This document shows, in pieces, positions 26,362 through 35,091 of a stretch of 64,000 nt of DNA. Position 1 is the first letter of the stretch. Each line of letters begins with the position of its first letter. This DNA comes from Gammaproteobacteria bacterium (lineage in GTDB: Bacteria; Pseudomonadota; Gammaproteobacteria; HK1). The notes under the pieces were generated by a model, which did no database searches, was not told the DNA's origin, and worked only from the letters and a program-made list of their open reading frames with translations. The position numbers and the translations under genes are program-made. The DNA is taken from positions 62,001 through 126,000 of the forward strand of contig JAJFJV010000021.1 of NCBI GenBank assembly GCA_021773635.1. The letters are read 5' to 3'.

Positions 26362-27513
26362 TCATGATCTCGCTCCGGCGTCCGTTCCGAGTACGGGTAA
26401 CTCCATCACCAGGCGGGTCCCGTTTGCTGTGGAAGAAGCCAGATTTAACTCACCGCCATGGGCTTCAAAAATAGCCTTGGCCACCGCAAGCCCCAGCCCG
26501 GTGCCATTGGCCCGGGTGGTGTAAAAGGCTTCGAATATCCGGGACTGATTTTCAGCTGATACGCCGGGCCCATCATCTTTCAGGGTGATACGCACATACC
26601 CATTGCCAGACAATTCGGCACGTAAATCCAGCTGTGCGGCCTCCCCACACGCCTCCAGCGCATTGTTAACCAGATTTTGCAGGGCGCTTTGCAAGGACTC
26701 CCAGCTGCCGGAAATCATTACATCCTCTTCCAGCGCATGAAAATCGAGGTTGGCTCCCTGTCGCCTTAATTCACTTTGCAGGCCGTTGACAAACTCATCC
26801 AGCTGCGGCTTAAGTGCGATGGGTGCCACCGGGAAATCTCCAGCCCCGGCAAAGGCCAGCATGTCCTCCACCAGCTTTTCCAGTTTTCCCAGCCGCCCGA
26901 TGATGACCTCGCGCGCCCTTCCCCGTTCAAGTGAGGAGGCATAGAGAAGCGCTGAAGACAGCGGGGTACGAATCTGGTGGGCAAGTACTGCAGCAGTCCG
27001 TCCCAAGGCCGATAATCGCTCCAGACGGGATACCCGAGCCTGCAGGGTACGGGTCTCGGTAACGTCATTAATCAGGATCAATTGCCCCGGCTCATCACCG
27101 AGGGAGCGAGTGGCGATGTGGACTCGCCGGCCATCCTGGAGCGATATTTCATGGCCATCGTCGGCTCGTGGTGCAAACACCCTGGTCACCACATCCCGCC
27201 ACGCCTCGCCCAACAGGGCCCGGCCCAGCAGATCGATGGCAGCCGGATTGCAGTGACTGATAACACCCGCCGCGTCCAGCACGATGACCCCGGCAGGCAA
27301 GGCATCCAGCAAGTGCTCCAGGCGATGTGCCAGACGCTCTTTTTCCTGCAGGCGTATGGCACTTTGGTCGTGAGCATGGCTGAGCGCCTTGTTTAAGCCC
27401 TCAACCCGGTGCTCAAGATCGCGATAGGCAGACTCCAGATTACGAGAAAACTGGTTAAAGGCCTGAAAGGCTCCTTCCAATTCAGCGGCGGGAGTCGCAC
27501 TGGAGATACTCAT
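26362..27513 (-). CDS. fleS: Flagellar sensor histidine kinase FleS
   Basis: 383 residues, cytoplasmic (no membrane segment). A PAS-like domain (LLDALPAGVIVLDAAGVISHCNPAAIDLLG) is followed by a HisKA domain with phospho-acceptor His179 in LAHQIRTPLSSALL and an ATPase domain (NLVNNALEA, DDGPGV, GTGLGLAVAKAI). It pairs with FleR. Confidence 0.95.
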   Translation of the reverse strand: MSISSATPAAELEGAFQAFNQFSRNLESAYRDLEHRVEGLNKALSHAHDQSAIRLQEKERLAHRLEHLLDALPAGVIVLDAAGVISHCNPAAIDLLGRALLGEAWRDVVTRVFAPRADDGHEISLQDGRRVHIATRSLGDEPGQLILINDVTETRTLQARVSRLERLSALGRTAAVLAHQIRTPLSSALLYASSLERGRAREVIIGRLGKLEKLVEDMLAFAGAGDFPVAPIALKPQLDEFVNGLQSELRRQGANLDFHALEEDVMISGSWESLQSALQNLVNNALEACGEAAQLDLRAELSGNGYVRITLKDDGPGVSAENQSRIFEAFYTTRANGTGLGLAVAKAIFEAHGGELNLASSTANGTRLVMELPVLGTDAGARS

Positions 27514-27574
27514 AACTTAGGGCATCCTCTACGGGGGAGTGCTCAAGCTGATGAGCACCGCTTGCGAGGATATA

Positions 27575-27591
27575 AGCAAAGAGCATGCCTA
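27575..27591 (-). promoter_or_regulatory. Sigma-54 promoter of fleSR
   Basis: The minus strand reads AGGCATGCTCTTTGCTT with GG and GC 10 bases apart; the -24 box differs from TGGCAC at two positions and the -12 box is perfect. The predicted start is about 50 bases before fleS and immediately after the fleQ terminator. Confidence 0.7.
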
Positions 27592-27620
27592 AAACAAAAA
27601 ACCCCTTATAAACAGGGGCC
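27591..27620 (-). terminator. Rho-independent terminator of fleQ
   Basis: On the minus strand a hairpin CCCCTGTTTATAAGGGG is followed by a run of six T, about 35 bases after the fleQ stop. It separates the fleQ transcript from fleSR. Confidence 0.85.
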
Positions 27621-27654
27621 TATGAAGGTTAATTGTGGCGGATGCCGTAAAGCG

Positions 27655-29067
27655 TCAAAAACTGGACGCGCTTTCCTCACGCTGCAGGCCAAATTTCCGC
27701 ATCTTTTCCACCAAGGTAGTGCGCCCCATCTTCAAACGCTTGGCGGCATGGGCAACCACCCAGTCGGCCTCGTGCAAGGCCTGGCGAATGAGCATGCATT
27801 CCAGTGAGCTCAGGTGTTCCTTAAGATCCATGCCTTCATTGGGCAGAGTCCGGGTGGCTACCACGAAATTGGAAAGGTCCGAGTCCGGGTCCAGCTCAGG
27901 TGAAGCCTGACCACCACGGTACTTGTCTGGCAGGTCAGAGCTATCCACCACGCCATAGGGGAAGAGGATAATCAAACGCTCGATGAGATTGGCCAACTCA
28001 CGCACATTCCCGGGCCAGGCATAACCACATAGGGCACGAACCGCCTCTGGTGTAAGGCGAATGGAACCACGTTTCTCGTGCTCCATGCGGCTAATCAAAT
28101 CGTTGATCAGCAGCGGAAGATCCTCCACCCGCTTGCGTAGCGGTGGCATCTCCATGGGAAAGACGTTGAGCCGGTAATAGAGGTCCTCACGAAAGCGCCC
28201 GCTGGAAATCCCCTCCTCCAGATCATTGTGAGTGGCCGCAAGTATGCGTACATCAGTGGATATACTGCGCGCACCACCGACTCGCTCGAAGGTACGCTCC
28301 TGTAGAACCCGCAGCAGTTTGACCTGCATGGCCAACGGCATATCCCCGATTTCATCGAGGAACAGGGTACCGCCATCCGCCAGTTCGAAACGCCCGCGAC
28401 GAGCACTGATGGCCCCAGTAAAGGCCCCCTTCTCATGGCCAAACAGCTCGCTTTCCAGCAGATCCGGCGGGATCGCTCCACAATTGACCGGCACAAAGGG
28501 CCCTTGGCGCCGCTTGGAGTGAAAGTGGATATTGCGCGCCACCACCTCTTTGCCAGTACCCGACTCACCCAGGATAAGTACATTGGAATCACTATCCGCC
28601 ACCTGGTCGATCATCTTGCGGATACGACGTATACCCTTGCTACTACCCACCAGATTACGGAATAGCTCCAGAGAACGGCTGTTGTCAGTATCTTTTCGAT
28701 GTTGGTGGTAGAGATAAACCTTCCGCAGTGCTTCCTCGACCTCGGTGTACTTTAACGGCAGGGCCAGTTGAGCAATGCACCCCTCATTAAGCTTGGTATC
28801 GGCAATCTCCGCGGCCGGGGCCATGAAAATTATGGGCAGGTGAGGGGCAGCTTTCCTGATATCCCTGATCTGCGTCTCCAAGCCATCGCCTACACCTGAA
28901 GCCGCCAGTAGCAGAAGCGCAATATCATTCTCCTCGGCCAACAGACCGAGCGCGTCCTGGCTATCGCCCACTACTCTCGGGTGATGTTCCAGAAACTCGA
29001 AAAGACCACACACCGGTTCGTGGCGATGCTGGTCTTTATCGACAATCAGAATTTGCAACGCGTTCAT
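27655..29067 (-). CDS. fleQ: Master flagellar regulator FleQ (FlrA), sigma-54 activator
   Basis: 470 residues: a receiver-like FleQ domain ([20 protein letters not shown]) without an evident phosphorylatable aspartate motif, an AAA+ domain with GESGTGKE and [10 protein letters not shown], and a C-terminal helix-turn-helix ([24 protein letters not shown]). In Pseudomonas it starts the flagellar cascade and binds c-di-GMP and FleN; FleN is encoded at 8272-9177. It has a sigma-70-like promoter upstream and a terminator downstream, so it is a single-gene transcript. Confidence 0.95.
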   Translation of the reverse strand: MNALQILIVDKDQHRHEPVCGLFEFLEHHPRVVGDSQDALGLLAEENDIALLLLAASGVGDGLETQIRDIRKAAPHLPIIFMAPAAEIADTKLNEGCIAQLALPLKYTEVEEALRKVYLYHQHRKDTDNSRSLELFRNLVGSSKGIRRIRKMIDQVADSDSNVLILGESGTGKEVVARNIHFHSKRRQGPFVPVNCGAIPPDLLESELFGHEKGAFTGAISARRGRFELADGGTLFLDEIGDMPLAMQVKLLRVLQERTFERVGGARSISTDVRILAATHNDLEEGISSGRFREDLYYRLNVFPMEMPPLRKRVEDLPLLINDLISRMEHEKRGSIRLTPEAVRALCGYAWPGNVRELANLIERLIILFPYGVVDSSDLPDKYRGGQASPELDPDSDLSNFVVATRTLPNEGMDLKEHLSSLECMLIRQALHEADWVVAHAAKRLKMGRTTLVEKMRKFGLQREESASSF

Positions 29068-29162
29068 GAACAGGGGGCCCGGCCTTTTCCCTTAGCCCAT
29101 CTAATATTCTGAAGGGACGAGCTAAAGATCTGGAGACGATCGCAAGCAGCGAAACGGTGGCT

Positions 29163-29192
29163 AGGGTAAACGTGAAAGCGGCCAGATGTCAA
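29163..29192 (-). promoter_or_regulatory. Probable sigma-70 promoter of fleQ
   Basis: On the minus strand a perfect TTGACA is followed after 18 bases by TACCCT, about 100 bases before the fleQ ATG. A housekeeping promoter for the top regulator matches the usual hierarchy. Confidence 0.55.
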
Positions 29193-29265
29193 AAAATTGG
29201 CACGCGGCAGGATTTATAGTTATTTTACTTTAACAATAGAATATAAATAATTGTTATTTATTATA

Positions 29266-29622
29266 TTATACGTTTGAGTCCTGTTCGCGCATTGTGCTGT
29301 CGTAGGCTGTTTTTGCACGTCGTCCCTGACGAATTTTACGTAGCTCCTTGCGGCTGGATTCGCGCTGCAATGCGGCCTCCACGCTGATGGACTCATTCAG
29401 TGCCAGCAGTGCCTCCCGGAGCGCAATATCTTCAGGATCGGAGCGTGGCGAAACTGATTTCAGAAGGTTCAAATGGGGTTCACGACGTTTCAACAAATCT
29501 GCGAAGGCCACCCACCGTTTCTCGCGGGCACTGACTAGCATTTTTTCGCTCAGTTCAAGGGCCTCCCGGAGGGCCTCCAGAGGTGAGGCTGACGCCCGTC
29601 GTTTTGGGGCTCGTTCACGCAC
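29266..29622 (-). CDS. fliT: FliT-like flagellar chaperone
   Basis: 118 residues from a GTG at 29622 that overlaps the fliS stop by 8 bases; the frame extends to 29661 deep inside fliS. The product is small, charged and helical (LEALREALELSEKMLVSAREKRWVAFADLLKRREPHL), as in FliT-type chaperones encoded after fliS. Conservation in this family is poor, so the name rests mainly on position, size and helix pattern. Confidence 0.65.
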   Translation of the reverse strand: MRERAPKRRASASPLEALREALELSEKMLVSAREKRWVAFADLLKRREPHLNLLKSVSPRSDPEDIALREALLALNESISVEAALQRESSRKELRKIRQGRRAKTAYDSTMREQDSNV

Positions 29623-30034
29623 TGGCCTTTTGTGCCTCTTCCAGCGATGTGGGCAAGGCATCCCAGCCAGATTTTATCTCCTGCAACAAGCCATACACCT
29701 CGGTCAAAACTTTTACATCATTATTGAAATTGGCCTCCACCAGCTTGCGACCCATGTACTCGTACAGGTTCTCAAGATTAGCGGCAATTTCACCCCCTTG
29801 CTGCATATCCAGGCTGGCACGCAGACCTTCGATAATAGAGATTGCACGGCCCAGATGCTCACCCTTCTTATCAAGATTACCGCGCATCATGTGGCCACGC
29901 GCCGACGCGATACGCGCCAGTGCACCGTCCAGCAACATCTGAATGAGGCGATGCGGACTAGCCTCCTCAACGCCAGACTGTACTCCAACCGCACTGTATT
30001 CAGACAAACCTTGTTTTGATTGACCGAAACTCAT
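29615..30034 (-). CDS. fliS: Flagellin export chaperone FliS
   Basis: 139 residues with the FliS pattern: YSAVGVQSGVEEASPHRLIQMLLDGALARIASARGHM, then KGEHLGRAISIIEGLRASLDMQQGGEIAANLENLYEYMGRKLVEAN. It binds the flagellin C-terminus and prevents polymerisation in the cytoplasm. It lies between fliD and fliT. Confidence 0.96.
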   Translation of the reverse strand: MSFGQSKQGLSEYSAVGVQSGVEEASPHRLIQMLLDGALARIASARGHMMRGNLDKKGEHLGRAISIIEGLRASLDMQQGGEIAANLENLYEYMGRKLVEANFNNDVKVLTEVYGLLQEIKSGWDALPTSLEEAQKASA

Positions 30035-30057
30035 TATCTCTCTCCAATATCTGTGCG

Positions 30058-31500
30058 CTATTGATTATTCTGGTTGATGGTCAGACCCTGCAATGCAGTG
30101 AGCTGCTGATTCAGAAAAGTGGTCGTACTTTGCAATTGATTAACGAGGGCATCCATAGCATTGAATTGTGCGAGCAGCCTGCTCTCCCGACGCAGCAAGC
30201 GCTGATCCAGCAACTCCCGCTGACGGGTAATCTCATCTATACGGTCGCTAAGCCCTGCATTGCGGCTGTCGAGCGCACCGTCAAACTTGAGAAAGCCATC
30301 GAGGACCGAGTCGAGCCGGGTGGCGATGCCATCGTTGCTGGCAAACAGATCGCCCACCGCGTCGAAATCAGTGTCCAGTGCCGTGTTGAGTACACTGCTA
30401 TCAAGCTTCAAAGAACCGTCCGCCTGGGTGGTGATGCCAATTTCCACCAGACTGTTGAAAGCCAAGTTAATCCCACTGACCTCTGACCCCAGTTCCCGCT
30501 GTATCTGGCTGCTGATTCCACGCAAGGTAGCATCTCCCAGGAGAATGCCACGGGCACCCGACTGCGCATCAAATACGGACAAATCATTGATGGTTGAGCG
30601 CAAACTGTTATAGCTGGAGACAAAGCTCTGAACGGCGCTGCTAACGGCCGCGCTATCAAGGCTGACACTCAACTCCGTCGTCGCCCCGGGGGCGGCGGAG
30701 ACCTTGAGCAGGTCTATAGTCACGCCCTCAATGGCATCACCAATGCTGTTGGTGGAACGGGTAATGGTCTGCGTATCTACCTTAATCTGGGCATCTACCG
30801 CGGCACTGAGCTGCGTCAAATTAGTGGTGCCGCTGCCAAGTGGCAATGGATCGTAGACCAGTTGAGACAGACCGCTGCTATCCGTGTGATTGCCGTCATC
30901 ATCCACCACCGTTAGCCGCAAACTGTTGTCCGTGCCCGAACCATTGGCGCTCAGCACCAAACGGCTCTCATTCCCGCCCGAGCCATCATCCACGGTGACA
31001 ATGGTGGCAGACACACTGGTATTGCCCGACGCATCGTTAATGGCACTGCGGATATCCGCCAGGGTCTTGGCGGAGGATGGGATGCTGACACTGAAATTCT
31101 CGCTTCCCGAGGTGATATTGAGGGTGCCTGAACCCACCACATCACTGGAACTGCTAAAACCGGTAGCCGCCAGCTTGTGGGCGCTGGCCAGGGTGACTAC
31201 CTCCACATCGTATGTCGCCGGCGCCGCACTGCTGGTGGCACTGACGGTAAATAGATCCGTATCCGCCGACTGGGCGGAGCGGAGTTGAAAATCGCTAAGA
31301 TCCTTGAGACTTGCCAGAGATGAGTTAAAACCGGAAAGAGCGCTCTTGAGGGAACCATTGGCCGAGATCTGGGCCTGAAAACGCGCCTCCTGGCCATTCA
31401 AACGCAGCAGGGTCGGCTCAGCCTCAGCATTCAGGATCTGGCTGACCAGTCCACTGATATCAATGCCTGATCCGGTCCCCGGTGAACTGATTGTGGCCAT
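30058..31500 (-). CDS. fliD: Flagellar filament cap protein FliD
   Basis: 480 residues from the ATG at 31500 (a GTG at 31518 is possible). The N-terminus ATISSPGTGSGIDISGLVSQILNAEAEP and the C-terminal coiled coil (ITRQRELLDQRLLRRESRLLAQFNAMDALVNQLQSTTTFLNQQL) are standard for FliD, with a variable central domain. It caps the filament and helps flagellin fold. Confidence 0.95.
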   Translation of the reverse strand: MATISSPGTGSGIDISGLVSQILNAEAEPTLLRLNGQEARFQAQISANGSLKSALSGFNSSLASLKDLSDFQLRSAQSADTDLFTVSATSSAAPATYDVEVVTLASAHKLAATGFSSSSDVVGSGTLNITSGSENFSVSIPSSAKTLADIRSAINDASGNTSVSATIVTVDDGSGGNESRLVLSANGSGTDNSLRLTVVDDDGNHTDSSGLSQLVYDPLPLGSGTTNLTQLSAAVDAQIKVDTQTITRSTNSIGDAIEGVTIDLLKVSAAPGATTELSVSLDSAAVSSAVQSFVSSYNSLRSTINDLSVFDAQSGARGILLGDATLRGISSQIQRELGSEVSGINLAFNSLVEIGITTQADGSLKLDSSVLNTALDTDFDAVGDLFASNDGIATRLDSVLDGFLKFDGALDSRNAGLSDRIDEITRQRELLDQRLLRRESRLLAQFNAMDALVNQLQSTTTFLNQQLTALQGLTINQNNQ

Positions 31501-31569
31501 TCCCGCCTTTCTCCTCACAGCGCCGGTAACTTGGGCTCCAGCGCCACCCTCTCACTTAGAACCTGAAAT

Positions 31570-31591
31570 GTTTCCCCCTCTCGGGGGAAAC
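31570..31591. other. Perfect hairpin between flaG and fliD
   Basis: GTTTCCCCC and GGGGGAAAC form a 9-bp stem with a 4-base loop. No T-run follows on the minus strand, so it looks like an RNA processing or stability element rather than a full terminator. Confidence 0.5.
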
Positions 31592-31643
31592 AACAACAAA
31601 ACACAGGCCATCCAGGCCCCACTGTGCCTGCCTGTTTGTCAGG

Positions 31644-32087
31644 CTAGGCCCTGATACCCGCTAGCAAACCACCATCCAGGTTCTCCAGATGCTCAAGTAC
31701 CTGTAGTACTTCATCTGGTGGAATCTGCCGGACAATCTCTTCCGTTTCCTTGTTTATCACCGTGATAATCGTACGTCCCGAATCCTCCGAGACACTAAAC
31801 TGCAACTCACGGTGAAGACTCTGAACAATATCGTTCAACTGCTCCACAGCCGCCGACAGACTCTGCTTATCCAGATTTTGCTCATTTAAGCGCTGTTCAT
31901 CAGTGACTTGAGATTGGTTACTCACAGGTCTTGTTTCCAATACCGCAACCACACTACCTCCCGCGGGAGGGCTCTCTGCGGCACTGGAAGCTACAATCCT
32001 GGAGCTTTCCGTCTGGCCAGTGGGCACATCAGCAGGTTTGGCAGTCACACGCCCGGCGATTTGTGTTGATAAATCGATGGAAATCAT
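31644..32087 (-). CDS. flaG: FlaG family protein
   Basis: 147 residues from the ATG at 32087 (GGTGAG upstream). A Ser/Thr-rich N-terminal half is followed by the FlaG domain: AVEQLNDIVQSLHRELQFSVSEDSGRTIITVINKETEEIVRQIPPDEVL. FlaG proteins influence filament length; it sits between flagellin and fliD as in Pseudomonas and Vibrio. Confidence 0.93.
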   Translation of the reverse strand: MISIDLSTQIAGRVTAKPADVPTGQTESSRIVASSAAESPPAGGSVVAVLETRPVSNQSQVTDEQRLNEQNLDKQSLSAAVEQLNDIVQSLHRELQFSVSEDSGRTIITVINKETEEIVRQIPPDEVLQVLEHLENLDGGLLAGIRA

Positions 32088-32122
32088 GATGCTCACCACC
32101 CTACGCACTTAGTGTACGGATG

Positions 32123-32153
32123 ATGCCCGGAACCCCCGACGGGTCCCGGGCAT
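32123..32153 (-). terminator. GC-rich hairpin after flagellin gene (partial terminator or 3' stabiliser)
   Basis: About 20 bases after the fliC stop, ATGCCCGG...CCC pairs with GGG...CCGGGCAT. There is no T-run. It probably lets fliC mRNA outnumber the downstream flaG-fliDST message. Confidence 0.55.
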
Positions 32154-32172
32154 GTCTCCGCCAAATGGCCTC

Positions 32173-33729
32173 TTACTGCAACAGCGCCAGCACGTTCTGC
32201 GGCAAGGAATTGGCCTGGGACAGAATCGACAGACCTGCCTGCTGCAGAATCTGGGCGCGGGCCAGTGCCGCAGTTTCCTGGGCAAAGTCCGCATCCGTGA
32301 TTCGTGACCGGGCAGCACTGATGTTCTCCGCCGAGGTTTCGAGGTTGGCAATGGTGGATTCAAACCGACTCTGTACCGCACCAAAAGTACCGCGCAGTAC
32401 GTCGATATCCGTAATCGCCTGGTCGATACGGTTGATAGAAGCATCAATGGCCGTATTGGTCAGAATGTTGGACTGACTCAGGGTCGAGGCATTACTGGTT
32501 GCCGTACCAGCATCCGCAATACCGGTGAAGATAACCTCATTACCCACATCATCGGTAGTGACAGTGATATTGGCATTAGAAGACAAGGTCACGGTGCCCT
32601 TGAAGATATTCAGCTCCTGCTCCGTTCCTACTGCTCCGCTACCCACCAGGGTATTGCCAAAAAACCCGACAACCTGGTCAGTCACATCGGAGCCCGCGGT
32701 ACCGAGATTCTCATTTATCTCGATGTTACGGCCATCTGAGGCAGTGAGGACCAGATCTCCACCCGAAGTGGCATTGGCAGTCACGCCGGTGATGGTTTGC
32801 TGGGCATTGATCACCGAGACCAGATCCGCAGCGGTTGAAACGGTTTGTGCCCCTTCAGTCTGCTGGGTAATCTGCTGGCCGTTGATGCCCAGTGTGTAGG
32901 TGAGCGTATCGTCCGTACCCACATTGTCGGTAAAGGCGAAAGCGGCAATTTGCGCCGCGGTGAAGGTGGTCGTAGCCGCCCCGACGGTTGCGCTAACATT
33001 ATGATTGTCCGTCGATGCATTGATGGCGGCTCCGATAGCAAAGGCACTGCCATCACCCCGCCCCGATGTACCGTCAGTCGCTGCTGCGACATCAAAGCCA
33101 TTGATGTTGATCTCACCGGTAGCATCCACATCCAGCGTATCGACGATGCTGGCTGCCGCGGCACCCTGCGCCAGAGTTGTAAGATCCGGCACCTGGTAGA
33201 CCACCGTGGCGAAGTTGCCAATGGCGTTGGTGCGCATACTGGAACTGACGTTGACATCAATGGTCTCGCCGACGTTGGCACCTACCTGGAAGACACTGGT
33301 ACCGAGAGTACCGTCCAGCACCTTGCGGCCGTTGAATGCAGTGGTCTGGGCCACTCGATCATTCTCCGAAAGCAGTTGCTGGAATTCCGCGTCGAGAGAG
33401 GCGCGGTCAGCCGCGGTATTGGTGGCGTTACGTGACTGCACCGAGAGCTCACGCATCCGCTGCAGGTTGTTGGTCATCTGCTGCAAGGCGCCCTCACCAG
33501 TCTGCGCCAGGGAGATGGCGTCTGCCGCGTTCCGACCGGCCTGATTCATGCCTCGAATCTGAGCGGTCATACGGTCTGAAATTGCCAGTCCCGCAGCGTC
33601 GTCCTTGGCTGAGTTAATACGAAGACCGGAAGAAATCCGCTGCAGGGAGGTTGCCAGGTCTCCCGCGGTACGGTTCAAGTTCCGCTGTGCATTCAAGGAT
33701 GCAATATTTGTGTTGATGATTTGTGCCAT
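32173..33729 (-). CDS. fliC: Flagellin
   Basis: 518 residues. The N-terminal D0/D1 segment MAQIINTNIASLNAQRNLNRTAGDLATSLQRISSGLRINSAKDDAAGLAISDRM and the C-terminal RIDQAITDIDVLRGTFGAVQSRFESTIANLETSAENISAARSRITDADFAQETA...LLQ are conserved; the centre (about 170-400) is a variable surface domain. It is the only flagellin in the window. A sigma-28 promoter and a 5' stem-loop precede it. Confidence 0.97.
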   Translation of the reverse strand: MAQIINTNIASLNAQRNLNRTAGDLATSLQRISSGLRINSAKDDAAGLAISDRMTAQIRGMNQAGRNAADAISLAQTGEGALQQMTNNLQRMRELSVQSRNATNTAADRASLDAEFQQLLSENDRVAQTTAFNGRKVLDGTLGTSVFQVGANVGETIDVNVSSSMRTNAIGNFATVVYQVPDLTTLAQGAAAASIVDTLDVDATGEININGFDVAAATDGTSGRGDGSAFAIGAAINASTDNHNVSATVGAATTTFTAAQIAAFAFTDNVGTDDTLTYTLGINGQQITQQTEGAQTVSTAADLVSVINAQQTITGVTANATSGGDLVLTASDGRNIEINENLGTAGSDVTDQVVGFFGNTLVGSGAVGTEQELNIFKGTVTLSSNANITVTTDDVGNEVIFTGIADAGTATSNASTLSQSNILTNTAIDASINRIDQAITDIDVLRGTFGAVQSRFESTIANLETSAENISAARSRITDADFAQETAALARAQILQQAGLSILSQANSLPQNVLALLQ

Positions 33730-33797
33730 CAGAGTGACTCCTCTACGCGCCCTGGACGGTGCTTAATCTTTGACCACACCAGAGCGGTTACGAACAT

Positions 33798-33830
33798 GGC
33801 GGATATATTCAACATTGAATATTTACCGCC
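33798..33830 (-). other. Stem-loop at the 5' end of the flagellin mRNA
   Basis: GGCGG and CCGCC close a stem that continues as ATATTCAA with TTGAATAT around a 2-base loop. It begins about 4 bases from the transcription start predicted from the sigma-28 promoter, so it would form the very 5' end of the message. Confidence 0.65.
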
Positions 33831-33840
33831 TCCGCATACG

Positions 33841-33867
33841 CTAACGGCCCGGTAGAGAGGAACTTTA
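33841..33867 (-). promoter_or_regulatory. Sigma-28 (FliA) promoter of fliC
   Basis: The minus strand has TAAAGTTC, 11 bases, then GCCGTTAG, a near-perfect FliA promoter. The predicted start is near 33834, giving a leader of about 105 bases. It lies in the gap after flgL. Confidence 0.92.
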
Positions 33868-33888
33868 GGCTTATTTTAAAATTAATTT

Positions 33889-35088
33889 TCACAGGAAATT
33901 AAACAGGGACAAGCCCTCCACACGGGAGAAAGAAAGCTGTGCTGCCTCCAGTATGTTGGCCTGCTGATTGAAACGGGTGATGGCCTCGGCAAGATCGATA
34001 TCTTCCACAGCGGAACGTACCCCGCGAAGGTGCACCTCAAAACTTTCGTTAACCGCCTTTTCACTATCGACGGCATTGAGCTTGGCCCCCACCCCGGCTC
34101 GTACTCGCAGCAGGTTCTCCATTCCCTGATCCACGTCCGACAGAAAACGGTTGAGGGCATTGATTCGGCGGGTGCTGGGAGCGGTGCCATCCCCCTTAAT
34201 TCCCAGGGCATTAACCAGGTTATTCACCGTAGTGAAGAGGTCCTGGTGGGTGCTGGGGCTCACCTGAAAACTGTCCCCGATCGCAGGCGTACCACTGATA
34301 GCGGTCTGAACCCCATTAAAGCTGATGGCTACCCCATCTTCATAGGGTGCAGGGCCACTTACCAGGGTCCCGCCACTGTCGCGCACCTCGTAGCTGGTAG
34401 CACTCAAAAAACTAATGGTGTAAGTATCTGGAATCCAGGCTGAAGGATTGGGGACAGCGCCCGGATCGATGACCCCGGAGCCAGTATTGGCCGGATTCTC
34501 CGCGGTAACAAAGGTCCCGTTGCCGTTGCGGATAAACTGGAAAACACTGCTGCCAGAATCATCCACTGTGATGCGGTAATCCGGGCTCAGATCCAGTTCC
34601 CGCTGGCCCTGGTCACCGTTGTAAACGAAGGCCCCGCCGGCAGTGCGCACAAAAGGTTTGGTCTGCGTGGCATGCCCGGCAAACAGGTACTCATTGTTAC
34701 CATCCTTGGTATTGGCAAGCCCCACTAGCTCGCCCAGGCGGGCACTCACCTCTCCCGCAATAGCAGCGCGATCCGCATCGGTCAGGGGCGCATTGTTGGC
34801 CTGGAGAGCCAGCTCCCGGACCCGCTGCAACAAGTTGGTTACCGCCCCCAGGGTGCTGTCCTCCAACCCCAGGCGAGCGTTCGCGGTGTCTGCGTTACGC
34901 TGGAACTGCTGGGTTGCAGCCACCGCCTGATTCAGATCCAGTACCCGCTTGGCACCGGCGGGATCATCAGCCGGACTGAGTATGCGTTTACCCGATGCAA
35001 CCTGCTGCTGTGCTCGAGCCATTTTGCCCTGGCTCTCGAGCATTGCCTCAAGGCTGCGGGTAAAGGTCTGGGCTGTGGATATACGCAC
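33889..35088 (-). CDS. flgL: Hook-filament junction protein FlgL
   Basis: 399 residues with flagellin-like ends: MRISTAQTFTRSLEAMLESQGKMARAQQQVASGKRILSPADDPAGAKRVLDL at the start and VRSAVEDIDLAEAITRFNQQANILEAAQLSFSRVEGLSLFNFL at the end. It follows flgK after 3 bases and is the last gene of the flg operon. Confidence 0.96.
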   Translation of the reverse strand: MRISTAQTFTRSLEAMLESQGKMARAQQQVASGKRILSPADDPAGAKRVLDLNQAVAATQQFQRNADTANARLGLEDSTLGAVTNLLQRVRELALQANNAPLTDADRAAIAGEVSARLGELVGLANTKDGNNEYLFAGHATQTKPFVRTAGGAFVYNGDQGQRELDLSPDYRITVDDSGSSVFQFIRNGNGTFVTAENPANTGSGVIDPGAVPNPSAWIPDTYTISFLSATSYEVRDSGGTLVSGPAPYEDGVAISFNGVQTAISGTPAIGDSFQVSPSTHQDLFTTVNNLVNALGIKGDGTAPSTRRINALNRFLSDVDQGMENLLRVRAGVGAKLNAVDSEKAVNESFEVHLRGVRSAVEDIDLAEAITRFNQQANILEAAQLSFSRVEGLSLFNFL

Positions 35089-35091
35089 GGC

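Noticed and set aside
29197-29213. Sigma-54-like TTGGCACGCGGCAGGA on the plus strand before fliT
   Set aside because: The -12 element is missing (GA at the GC position) and it points to no plus-strand gene.
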